NCBI GenBank assembly: GCA_002633005.1
Contig: NMRA01000507.1
Coordinates: 124,001-188,000, forward strand
From: Phoronis australis
Lineage: Eukaryota > Phoronida > Phoronidae
Length of the DNA stretch: 64,000 bases
Direction of reading: 5' to 3'
In this document: positions 34,808 through 46,266 of the stretch, piece after piece
Numbering within the stretch: position 1 is the stretch's first letter
How the letters are laid out: every line of letters starts with the position of its first letter
Made by a program: the position numbers and the translations under genes
Notes under the pieces: generated by a model
What the model was told of the DNA's origin: nothing
Seen by the model: only the letters and a program-made list of their open reading frames with translations
Database searches by the model: none

Positions 34808-35419
34808 GTGTGGTTTCAAAACAGACGCGCAAAATGGAGAAAAAAAGAGAAGGTTGGTCCACAAAGCCATCCCTACGCTCCCTACGCTCCAAACCCGCTA
34901 GCGATGCCCTCCAGGTTGCCGGGATCACCCGTGTACGGCGACATATTTTCAAGGGACGTGTTATTAAAATCGTACGAAAACACGGCCGCAATGGCGGCCC
35001 TGAGTCGCTACACAGCTCTGCAGCAGTTTGGCGCGCAAGGGCTGCATGTGCACCCATCTAGTTTGGCGGCCATGCTACCGCCAGGTTTCAATACAAACCC
35101 GCTGATGCAATCTCATTTCTTCGGAAATTCACCCACAGTGCCAAATTCTGCGTCTTTCACGAGTGTGCCACCCCCTGGCTCGTTTCAGCATTTGTTGGCA
35201 AGTATGTCAAATATGGCCAACATGGCGGCTACGAAGCAGCAGACGAGAGAGCCGACACCGCCCTCTCTCTCGCCTCCCGCGCTTTCGTCACCCCCTAGGG
35301 AGAATGGTGTGGAACCCGATCGGCGGAGCTCCAGCATAGCAGCACTGAGATTAAAAGCGCGTGAACACGAACTGAAACTTGGAATACCCCAAAAGACAAA
35401 TGGTGTTGTATATTCATAG
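34808..35419 (+). CDS. arx: Arx coding exon 3: end of homeodomain, proline-rich linker, OAR motif, stop
   Basis: Acceptor TTTTCCTCAG ends at 34807. The first codon is GTG (Val, homeodomain 47), read as VWFQNRRAKWRKKEKVGPQ. Trp48, Gln50 and Asn51 are present, so this is a Q50 paired-like protein expected to prefer TAAT-type dimer sites. After the homeodomain come HPYAPYAPN, a helix-poor region, PPPGSFQHLLASM, and a serine/proline stretch (about residues 318-333). The OAR motif SSSIAALRLKAREHE is at residues 344-358 (35327-35371), then a short tail ending VVYS and TAG at 35417-35419. Total 373 residues, clearly shorter than vertebrate ARX (about 560), mainly because alanine tracts are absent. 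OAR motifs are known to act intramolecularly to limit DNA binding. Confidence 0.95.
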   Translation: MWFQNRRAKWRKKEKVGPQSHPYAPYAPNPLAMPSRLPGSPVYGDIFSRDVLLKSYENTAAMAALSRYTALQQFGAQGLHVHPSSLAAMLPPGFNTNPLMQSHFFGNSPTVPNSASFTSVPPPGSFQHLLASMSNMANMAATKQQTREPTPPSLSPPALSSPPRENGVEPDRRSSSIAALRLKAREHELKLGIPQKTNGVVYS

Positions 35420-35430
35420 GTATGGTTCAG

Positions 35431-35436
35431 AATAAA
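35431..35436 (+). promoter_or_regulatory. Proximal poly(A) signal AATAAA of Arx
   Basis: AATAAA lies 12 bases after the stop codon, with a second at 35449-35454. If used, the 3' UTR would be unusually short. Confidence 0.35.
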
Positions 35437-35599
35437 ATTGTTGGGCGAAATAAAATGCACCTAGGTTTTTAATTTATTTATTTGGGTAGTATAACTTATG
35501 CTATGGAGGTGTTAAAAGCTCGTGCTTTCTGACAAAAATACCATTTGATTTAGGCCACACAAAACGTGGACACAACGTTACTCATCCGCAGTTACTTAG

Positions 35600-35632
35600 A
35601 TCATTGAGCTACAATTGTTGTAGCTCAGTGAT
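35600..35632 (+). other. Near-perfect 15-bp-arm hairpin downstream of Arx
   Basis: ATCATTGAGCTACAA is followed by a 3-base loop and TTGTAGCTCAGTGAT, with one G:T mismatch. The right arm runs into TGTAGCTCAGTGATTAGATT, which resembles a tRNA A-box (TAGCTCAGTGG-type), but no convincing B-box or cloverleaf follows. It would be in the 3' UTR if the distal poly(A) signal is used. It may be a fragment of a tRNA-derived SINE. Confidence 0.4.
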
Positions 35633-36393
35633 TAGATTAGCAGGTATTTTTGGGCTTTGGAAGACCTGATACCATTCACGGTGCTGGTCAGGCAACGTAC
35701 ACTGCATCCTGGTCTCAAGAAATAAAGAAGCTAAACAATCAGTTCTAATCTTAACAAGGAATAAATTAAGATCTGCCTTTCATTACCGCAAGAGGCCTAA
35801 ATCAAATGTTTGTTTTTAACAGAAAGTGGGTTTATTCGCACCTGTGAAATCAGGTGTGCAGGAGAGACTGAGATAGGTTGTTTTAAATTATGCTAAATGG
35901 ATTTTTGTTTGTTAGCTACTAGCAGTTGTCCTCATTTTGTGGCTTGCAGAGATTCTCGTTCGTTTACTTGCGACAGATCGCCTTGGGCCGAAACGCTTTT
36001 GGAATTAATTGCTTTATAATCCCAAGCCACACTAGACAATAGACGACATTAATTTGTACTTCTCCATCATGTATTTTTGCTGATCTCAGTAATCGTTTAA
36101 TGGAGCTTACTTTATTGGGTTGATGGTAAGATTTCTGTTCTCAACATTCAACCTTTATTTGTCATTTAAACTAGCGAGGTGTAGATATTGGGAACAGTTC
36201 AGTGTTTAATAACAGAAAGATCCAACGTTCACTTAACGACAAAATTTGCATGCGGGTATATACAGCGACGTATTTGCGCTCTCAGAGTACGATTTACCAA
36301 CACATTCTCTGCCATTAAAATGGTTGGTGAAAAGGTGGACTGTTTCCGGTGAAGTTCATGGTTCAAATTTAACTAGTATGATGGTTAAAGTTC

Positions 36394-36399
36394 AATAAA
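36394..36399 (+). promoter_or_regulatory. Possible distal poly(A) signal of Arx
   Basis: AATAAA is followed within 15-45 bases by TG/T-rich sequence (TTGTTGAATATTTGATGTTC), the usual arrangement of a cleavage site. It would give a 3' UTR of about 1 kb. The choice between this and 35431 cannot be settled from sequence. Confidence 0.35.
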
Positions 36400-37816
36400 T
36401 TGTTGAATATTTGATGTTCATGTCTTTGATCTTACTGTTACTGTCAATATTTGTGTTATTACAACTGATTATTTTCATGAACAAGATCCAAGTGTTACGT
36501 ATTAGTAGAGACTCTTCACTTGCAACTAAACCAGATTGGCAATATTTCAATAAAACTGAAGTTAAAATTTAAAAATTTCTCAGTCTTAAAGATGCACCAC
36601 CATGAGGTGACGCTTTGTGATGATAAAAAAATCAAGTACTCTTACAAACTTCGTCCGACAGCCTCACGAAGACTGTTTGACAAATTGCAAGGACGTAGGC
36701 CTACAATCACTGAGGACAGGCGTAATACAGCCCGAGGAATCAGAAATCAATTAATAAATATAAATTAGTCAAGTCAACAGCGTCTGCCATTCCTTAATTA
36801 AAATTACAAAACATCGGAAATGAGAAAAATCTATCTTCTATTCAGATGTAGTCCTCCATATGCTTTGACGATAGGCGTTTCCTGTGAATATAGAATATCT
36901 AGTCGCGATCTGATGGCAAAGTAAGAATTCAGTAACAAACGCAAAGCCACAAACGACGACTTCTTAGTATGTGATGAAGAATGACGTGAAAGCGCGTTAG
37001 CTTGGGCATTCCACAAATGTCGTTTCCGACAGTCAAACAATCAGACGATCCCTGTATGAGGATCTTCTTCGTCCAGAAAGATAGAAGCACGACGGATTGA
37101 TGATTCGTCGTATCGTTAAGAGCTAAATAAAAACAATTGTGTCAAGACATAAATTACCTGAGAAACAGAGTTGCTTAGCAACTTCATGCAGCGTGTTTTC
37201 AATGGCTTGGCACCCATGAATGAATTACGCAATTAAGCAGGTGCGAACAAGAAAAATAAGGGCAAAATCATAAGCACGCGTATGTTGATTTACAAATCAT
37301 TTTCTGATCATCAGACAAGTGTTTGTTTCTCTAACTTATGGTTTCCTTTTCATCTTCGGAAACAGAGCTCGAGGCAAACTTCATTTCACCAGGATGTATG
37401 TCACCCATAAATTTCATGCCATCTAATCAATTTACAATGACCCTGTGGACGTGTCCATTTGCAGTGGTCTCCGCTACAAAAATGGTTATTTGTTTTTCAG
37501 TAAAAACGTGCAATTTCATTAGTGTTTTACAACGTGTCACTTACTATCAAACGAATTTGTGTACACACATCTGGCACGATTAAATCCTAAACATTTTCTT
37601 GGGATGGATTACGCCTAAGCTATGTAGAAAGCAGTTATTAATTACGCAATTCAAGTTAACCATTCAAGCGGAGTCATTTCCGGCTTGTCACCCTGTTTAG
37701 CTGATCAAAAAACGAAAACCGATTTAGTCATTTTATCCTCATTAAAGCAGTCTTGTAGGTTCCTTCCCGCGAAAGAATTGCCAACTCAAACTACAATGAT
37801 GCAAACCCGCGCTGTT

Positions 37817-38000
37817 TTCGAGCTCGCAAGTTTACGGTTGGCCAACCCCCACAAACTTGACAGCGGACGGTTTGGTCTTGTTGGTACGGTAATGGAAACC
37901 CATCATCGTATGGGATATACGACACTAAGAGAGTGAAAGGCCGAATTCGACTTTTCTTGGCTAACTGAGCAGGGCGAAATAGAGCTTTGATAATGTAAAA
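37817..38000 (+). repeat. Dispersed repeat family R1, copy 3
   Basis: It matches the copies at 4212 and 22435: a GTAATGGAAACCCATCATC block, AGAGAGTGAAAGGCCGAATTC and GCTAACTGAGCAGGGCGAAA. No coding potential. Apart from this, 36400-41660 shows no gene that I can support. Confidence 0.5.
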
Positions 38001-41000
38001 AGCGGACGGAGAACAGTAAGCCCACTTGGCAGATGTGTAAAATGCTCGACCGTTTATCGACAATAAAATCTGAGGAAGAATACATGTTACGAATGCTCCC
38101 GTATGCTTACCTGACAAACATGAAAGTAGCACAGAAAGAATCAAAATATGAGAATCAAGTGTAAGATGATATAAATAACTGTTGACACAACTATTGTGTT
38201 TTTAAACACCAAAAACGATGCCACTGAATAGACCACGTCTATGCGCAGATGGATTTTTCGATCTACCACATAGAGAAACAGTTGTGTCATTGTCTTTCGT
38301 TTTTAGATACTTATATCCAAAGACGACCACCGATGATTTTTTGCTCTCTTTCAAAATGTTAGTTTTAGATTTCAGAAATATGATTAATGAGCTACGCTAC
38401 AACGCAATCATCTCATTTCCTGAGCCTGAAAAAATACCAAGATTATGATTTTTTGAAATTAGTCAAACATTGTCTTATAAATTTCACTGTGGATGCATAC
38501 ATAGGCAGATTTCTCCTATGGACGCGACCAAATCGTTTTTATGGCATTCATGGAAGATTTTGCCTTCGAAATTGTGGTTGTCAACTCTACTTACGACATC
38601 TTAAGTCCGCCAGTGGAATACGTCATTTGCTGAACGCTACTCGAAAAACGCCGTGATTTTTCAATCGAGTGCTGGTTTTATTCAAGTCAGATCTGTAAAA
38701 ACATATCAACTAATCGGTCGGTAATAATGAACAAGGCGATATCATCTCTTGACATTTTAATCACTCGTTAACAGACATTAGGCAGGATTGCAGCACCTGT
38801 CGAAAACGGTCCCTCAGGTGGAAGAATGTAAATTGAATTATACAGCTGTTTTAGCCATTCTTTGTCTAATTAATTTCCTCTAATTTGTCAGAAATATATC
38901 TATGCTTGGTGAAAGCCAGAATGGATATATTTATGTGAATGCATGTGTTGGAAGAAGACGACTTCTGCCATAACTAAACCACATAAGAATACACAAACGC
39001 GGTGAAAATTGTAGTTAACTTGGATTTCAAATGACCTATCGCCAAGATTTTGACTGACGGCTTAACTGTCCAATCAGAACGCAACATTTTTGACACACCT
39101 TCGTCTGCGGTTCCCATCCGCCATTTTACCCGACAAACAAAACGTTGTCGGTGACCTTTCACAAGGGGGCGGAGCTTGCGTTGGTCAATTAGGTGGTCAT
39201 CGGAGTCGTTGGATTTTCGAAGAATACTAGTTGCTACTAACCTTAAAAGGAACAGTCAACACGACAAGGCGAGAAGTTGTCGGGAAGTCACTCAGTTTCC
39301 AATGTTAATGGATTTGTGTGCAAAATTTAACCAATCAAGCTAAGTTTTCGTATTTTGAATATTTATTTAGTGTAATGCGAAACATTATCAGCATTCGACA
39401 AAGATCTAACCTTGCATGCTTTTGCGGCGAGACGAATGAGTGGAATTTTGGTTACATCATATGGGAAAATATTTTTGGTATGAGCGCTTCTAACGAAATG
39501 TATTGCGCTGTTGCAGTACAAAAACTTTGAGAAACCGACATTTCTCTGCATGGCGCCATGTGCAGAACCGAATTGACACAACGGTCCACATTGATACAAT
39601 TTCTGAATTATATTGCATTATAGCCATTATTCGAGCTTCAGCAAATAAATGTGCTGGCCCGCCGGACCACTTACTTGAATATAAGACCACATCTACATGG
39701 GCCTATATGCGAAAGTTTACTGGCCCAGTTCCAGCGTGTATTTCAAACGCTGATTGTAGCCACAACTAAAAGGTGTGTAAATTTGGGCAAATTGTATCAA
39801 TTTGGGCCGGAAATGGTGACGCTGAATTAAATTGACACATATTCTGAAGGTGCGTCAATTTGTCCCCCGCAGTGCGGCCGAAATACATACTTCCTGATTG
39901 TGGAGTCAAATTACGTACGAAATCAAGAGTGCGTCCTATTGAAACGAGAAACTCGCGTGAAGCAAAATCACACAAGACCACGCAAAATCATGCGAGTGTT
40001 TCGCGTGTATAAATTTATTGGTCAGGGACCTTACTATCGCACCCCTAGCAGCAGACTGACGAGCGCTGAAGTTAATGATTGGAGATGTGATGTTGAATTA
40101 TGGTATAGAATTCGCTGTTTCTGTTCTATGAGCGAGAACTTCTCGCCGCTTAGTGCTTCGCGAGTACCTTGACTCTACGGAACGCAGACCAGTTGAGTAC
40201 GAGTGTGATTGTTTGATCTCTTCTCAAACTACTGAACACGGCAATTGATTCGCTGAATTGACGATGGAGAACAGTCAAGCATAAAAGAACAATGTATTTA
40301 TTTTACCCCTCACCTTTGTAGACTCGTTTACCTTCTAAATCATATTTCCGTAGTCGCAATTAATTTTTAATTCAGAAAAGCAAAAACATTAGCCAAGTTA
40401 ATTAATTCTCCCATACCAATCAGAGCCTGAGTCATTAAGGTTGGTTTTTCCGATTAGCTATTCACAATATACTATAACCAGGTGAATTTTATCATCATAG
40501 AATGCCGAGCCCCCTCGGGACCTCAAACGCTTATCCCTAGCAGCTCCCCGCGCGGTTCCCAAGCAAATAAAAACATTAGTTTAATTGCTTTAATGTAATC
40601 AATGTAGATTTGGATTTAAACGTATGTTTAGAGGATAATATCGTGTAGGATACATGCTTATTAATCCTACTAATGCTCGACTCTCAAGGGTTGTGTATCG
40701 AGTTATTGCCCCGGGCACACTTCTAGTAAGCCACGTCATGGCTCGAGACCACTTACAAATTCAGCGAGGCTTGCGCGTCTGTAACAGCGCAGAGGCACGA
40801 AAAGACAGACAGAGGCCATTTTGCTGAAATAACATTTCTTCCACCGAAAATTTTTCTCTTTTGTAATTGGGATACGATTGCCCACTGAGCGGCTGAAAGG
40901 GCAGGCGTTTTTGCGTAATGATATCACGCATTTCTTATCGGTTGTCCGAGAAGGAACGTGAAAGTGCTTTCCTGTTCTCGTTATAGTCATAACTCATTAG

Positions 41001-41661
41001 ACGACATTGCAACAAGCACAGGGTAGTTGAGAGAGATGCGAGGACAAAGACCCGTACTGTTTCTGGCAGAGGACGCGTTCATTGATTTGTAAAACGTCAA
41101 TGATGGTGTTAGTGTTTTGCTTTGTAGCAATGTGAGACGTCTTGTTATACATATATTTATTGATACAAAATCCCACTTTCCCGGCACAGTGCGTTGTAAG
41201 TTTACTTGAATTCAGTTTCGAGCAATGTTTCGTTTCCACATTTTTACAATGGGAGAACCATGTTACGTTGCACAGTATCGAATGCTTACTCAAGCAATGG
41301 TTCTTCTTTCTACTATTTTCCGAGGACTACGTCACTGCATGCAGTGCCGCCGTAGCAGGAGAGAGCATCTTGAGGTCTCAGTGTCATTCACGCACGCAGT
41401 AACAGTAGCGGCGGAAATGGCGATAGTGATCACCCGAGTAGTTAGTACAGGACAAGTACATTGTTCATTAGTACCTACAATCTGTGACCAACTGAGTTTG
41501 AGTTAACAACATATGCACAACATTTCAAGTACGAAGCGTCCAGATTCTATATTCAAAAACAAAGTTCCAGACCTAAGCTAAGCCATTACATTATTCAATT
41601 CGCCTTATGAAGGAGAGTTATCTCTCTTTTCGCTAATGCTGAACACTACTGGGATAACCGG

Positions 41662-41807
41662 TAGAGTTCAGTAGCTGTCTCGCGTGGAGAAAAATCTTGC
41701 CAAAACCACGTGTTCTCATTTAAAACACAGGAAAATATCTAACGTAATCTTAAGAAGTCTTGTTTTCAGCGAGGTCCAAGCGTAGGTCCTAGTTTTACTG
41801 AACTCTA
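41662..41807. mobile_element. MITE family M2, copy 2
   Basis: The ends TAGAGTTCAGTA and TACTGAACTCTA are perfect inverted complements. The interior shares CCACGTGTTCTCATTTAAAA, ATATCTAACGTAATCTTAAG and GCGTAGGTCCTAG with the other M2 copies. Confidence 0.7.
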
Positions 41808-43823
41808 CCCTGCTCTCAGCACCTCAATGGATACAAGTCGGGTAATCACTGAATAGCAGCCTCAATTTGAATCGCGCGTGGAAAGGTGTATAGGAAATGC
41901 TCGGAACGTGACAAATTCATTTTTGCTTACACTTCAGGGCCAAGTTGCATAAAAGTTATACGCCGAATAGCAACAACGTCGCATTATCACGCGTCACGTT
42001 GCAATTGAACAACACACATTATTTCTCAATTTAGGTTTGGTTATAACAGATCTATCCCATACATTTTTTGACTATTAAAACAGATTGTTTCTCGTATTAT
42101 TGATACTGAGAATACTCGAACAAGATTGAATACTAATAAAATTTAATTACTTTTTAACATTATCTATCCAGATATTTCTAACAACACAGTAATACCATAA
42201 AATATCTTTTTAATATTTCAATCATCGAATAAAATCAAACCTATGATAGATTTGATTAATAATACCTGTAGCCTTCCCACCCCACATCACCTTCAACAGC
42301 ATGAATAAGTGAACACCTGTTTAACTCCCAATAAAACGCTTACTAATCCCGACTTACAAGGTAAAAAGGATTTATTAAACCATCGTAGTTCACACTAAGT
42401 TCTCAGCAATTTTTACACAACGCTCTAAACTGAGAGGGAACCAAAGTTGGAGAGACTTTTTGAAATCCGGTCAATCACTCCATGGACATATTTGCATTGA
42501 CGGCTTGTCTCTAACCAAACATTATGTTTCTACCCATCTCCAGTCCGTTTCAACAATTTTTTCTGACGGTCTCAAATGTAGCAAGAAATACTGTGACTGC
42601 ATGCAATAACCCACGCGTATCTTTTCCAACTGAGGAGGTTAAGTGGGACAAAGTTTTTGAGAGAAAAAGAGATAACGCAAAACTCGCGAGTCAAGGGTGA
42701 ATATTTTTGTCACCTCCATCTACCCCACATTACCCAATAATCAGCGTGGTTCATTTTTACTTGTGGTTCGCAACGACTTAATATCTGACTATGTATCAAA
42801 TGGATACAATATCCAATTTCATTCATAATAGAAAAAAAAATAAATTCTGTGTACTTCACAGCCTCATTGATACAGTATTTCTGTGTTTATGTGTGTTTGT
42901 TTTTGTGTTTGTAATTAGATCGTTCAATGTCCTATTGTTATATTGTTATACCGTAGAAATAGTCTTTTGTAATTTCGATATCTGTCAGTAACCACCCTCT
43001 TTCTATTTATTGTTAACACATTTGTTAATCTGCCTGCGTAAAATGCTTTTGATTCGCGAGCAGTAATTGCACCACTTCTGGTATTATTCTTTAGATGAAA
43101 TAAACTGCTAAAAAACTACGAATGTTTCGCGAATAAGCCCGAGACCTTACTGGCATAACCTAGAGCAAAATGTCGGCCACTGAAGAGATTGGTCGGTGAG
43201 ATTGGAATGTTGGATTATTAGATAAAATTCATAAATTATGGATTAGAATTCAGTTTCCGTTCAGATTTTTCGCTGGCAAATGCGGCTATTATACTTAGAG
43301 ACTTCCAGCTATACGTTTTGATATAGAGAAACAAATTGGCTCTTACGTAAACAGATATTGTAGGAATCGCGACATTTAGACGTTAGGATTAAGCATCATC
43401 AGAAACATATTAGCCATTAAGAGTAATGGAAGGACTTTCGTAACAAATTAGTATCCATACCACGAGACCACTATAATCTGTTTACGTTTTCTCGTCATCA
43501 AAACGGATAACGTCTTAAGTCTACGGAAAGCACTCCTTCGGGTTGCATAACCTCGCACAAGGTCTATAATCCCGTTCGATATAAATTGTCGCCCGGGCGC
43601 AGATATAACTTCGCTCGGCGAAACCCACGTGTTTACATAAACGTAGTCGCACATTTTCGAAACAAACCATTGTTGTGAGGCCCTGTGACCCGTGCTTGAT
43701 GATCCGGCAAACTAAAATTTTCAGGTTGACGTCTGCACCAAAATAAATAACAAAATCGCTTCCACACACCCAACAGTCAGGGGACATTTACAGATAGTTT
43801 GCCATACAAGCAGATGCTCTCGC

Positions 43824-44509
43824 TTGACTAAAATAACTTGTATTGACAACTGGAATTCCTTACCATTCAAAATAAAAGAAAGCACTTCAATCGTCACTCT
43901 CAAAAATAACTTTGAAAGGCATACCACTACTCCAGACTTGCCAGTCCCATTGACATCTTTTCAACTTCCCCGCAACTATGAAATAACCCTATACAGATCA
44001 AGATGTGGTCTATTCCTAAACAACGAGAAATTTAGATATAATTTTAATAATATTTCGGCTCTGTGTTCCTTTGCTTGTGAGGTATGCAAGGAGGAGAGGG
44101 TACAGCTCTTCAAGGCACTCGAACAATACCCAATGTTTATAAAAAATACTCTGAAATTCCGCAATTGTACAACAAAATTAATTTCTTTCTATATGGATGT
44201 CAAGAACTTAACTCAAACGAAAATATGGTTTTATTTGAAATAGTATCAGAATTTCTTTATAACATTAAATCTCTTTGTGTGAGTGGATAGAATTTTATAC
44301 ATCTGTATGAAAATAAATTATTTTCATTCGTTGTCATATATCATTGTAATCTTAACATCAGTTTTTTATTTATTTATGTATTTGTATATAATCATTGTAT
44401 ATAGACTTCTTTGTATTTTTTTACCCAGATCTAATGCCTCTTGGCGCTTTCTGAGTTATGTATATTCATTGTATTCTGAAGATTTCGTAATAAACATTAT
44501 AAAAAAAAA
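43824..44509 (+). mobile_element. 3' end of a non-LTR retrotransposon (LINE), frameshifted
   Basis: The open frame from 43824 begins with WNSLPFKIKESTSIVTLKNN, a signature common at the C-terminal end of LINE reverse transcriptases (WNSLP...S...FK). It continues to a degraded cysteine region (CSFACEVCKEE...FKALEQYPMF). From about 44130 the next frame carries the expected tail (YSEIPQLYNKINFFLYG... FEIVSEFLYNI), so one frameshift separates the parts. A T-rich 3' UTR follows, with AATAAA at 44489-44494 and an A run at 44501-44509 marking the 3' end of the insertion. The 5' part is missing (5'-truncated, start not before about 43790). Clade not determined. Confidence 0.6.
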
Positions 44510-46193
44510 CTAAAATAGAACTAAAGTAAACAATACCTTTCGACTGCACTGACGCTATGAATCCCGTGCGCTCGCGCCGTTTTGGGATTCTGGTCATGCT
44601 CATTAGGAATGTGATATGACTGAGGTTGCGAAAATAACCAGTGTTCCGGATGCTACAAGAGGAAATTTGAGGCTACAAAAAATACACGGGGGTTTCCAAA
44701 TGAATATCTAACCGTGAAAAGGCCCACGCTACTTTACTTATAGTACCGCGGCGCAGTGTGACGTAGCTTTAACACAGAAAGAGATATCAAAGAAGCACAG
44801 TAGTGGAAATGGCCAGGAGAGGAATGACATTATGAACACATAGGGGTGCGTTCATGAGTGTTCACAAAGCGAATCATAATTACCTTGATAATATATCTGA
44901 TTAAGAAATCAAAAACTATAACGGTGGGCTGGTGCAATAAGAAGCTGATTACTTAAGCTGTGCGGGTGTGCTGGCGAGATTATGACATTTAAACGACGGA
45001 AATAAATAAATTTAAATAACATTGGAATATTGAATATTATTTGTTCTTAGAAGGTAAGCCTAATTTGCTAAAATAATTACTCCGTATATACATAAAAACG
45101 AGTGAATTAACCTGTCTCGCTGCTCCAGAATGACTTTTCTTTAAAGTACGACTGTTTTTCATTCTTGCAATCGTGCTCTGTCTCATGGTAATTAAATCGA
45201 GCTGGTGAAAATGTTTACGTTCATTAACCTTATTATAACACAAAATCCATATTTAGTGATGATGATGAGATAGGCCATTGTTTGACACGCTCTCACAAGG
45301 TTTCCATCGCCCGGGGCTGTTTTATCAGCTATAACATGTATTTAATATTTTGATTTCATATTCATTGAACGAATTTTTGGGATGATGATCATTGATCACG
45401 GAATTGTGCCCGACCGAAATAATCTCAGCATAATTTCTAAACATGAAGTAATGTCTCGCGAACACGCTTGGGCTGAACTGGTTGGCATGTAGCTTACGTA
45501 ATCGTCACAAGATGTTTTTTATTTACACAGAGCCAGGTGTAAAGATTGCAGGCAAAAGTTCCCCTGTTTCGAGCGTGCTATCATTATTTGGGCGACTTAA
45601 AACGAACGAAGATAATCCCTGGTGTCGCCGCCATGTTTTCATTAGTGGGTCGAAAACGAGGCAAGTTGACGTGACTTATTTCCGCTCTTTAACAAGCATG
45701 TTTTGTTGCGTGACGCATTGCAGTAATTCATCCAATAAGTGTACAATCTCCTTCCATTAATTCCTTAAGGATAAACTTCTTCGAGTCGATGTGCAATATT
45801 CGGAGAGATCCTGAAAGAGACAGCTCCTTCTTCATACGCCATTTCGTTACGAAAGATAATGCTACAGTGTACCTTTCGCAGACACAATTCGCTACAAAAC
45901 GGTTCATTTTCGGAAGCTCGACATTCTGTGGACACAGTCTTTGCTTTTCCAACTGTACAGAAACCTACAGGTTTTAAACAAAATCTACATTTTAAAAGAC
46001 TTTTGTTGCAAAACATGAACTCGATAGCACATCATCTGAATGCCTTACGGCATTATCTACAGAGGAGTGGTATTTCTGTAACAAAGCAAAACAAAAGGGT
46101 GACTTTTTCGTGGAAACTTCTCCGCACAAGCGAGCACCCCCCTTTAAGTGTCAACTCTCTAAACGGGTTATAACCCCAACCAGTGTCCAGCTA

Positions 46194-46266
46194 CCATGGG
46201 CGGCGCAACACTGAAAAAAGAGGGGTGCTATAGCCCCACCAGCCCCCTAAGGTGCGCCGCCCATGG
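46194..46266 (+). other. GC-rich stem-loop with 14-bp perfect arms
   Basis: CCATGGGCGGCGCA at 46194-46207 pairs with TGCGCCGCCCATGG at 46253-46266. The 45-base loop contains a second small palindrome (GGGGTGCTATAGCCCC). It is markedly GC-rich against an AT-rich background, and could be a MITE remnant or a structured RNA or DNA element. No gene is supported in 44510-51255. Confidence 0.6.

Noticed and set aside
36520-36768. 82-codon ORF with a basic tail (LRPTASRRLFDKLQGRR) downstream of Arx
   Set aside because: It looks protein-like in part, but the start is arbitrary, no splice sites frame it, and it is not a known Arx neighbour. It is probably chance or 3' UTR.
41336-41372. Palindrome around CACTGCATGCAGTG flanked by CTACG/CGTAG
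   Set aside because: It could be two abutting CAGTGxCGTAG transposon ends, but there is no element between or around them to support it.
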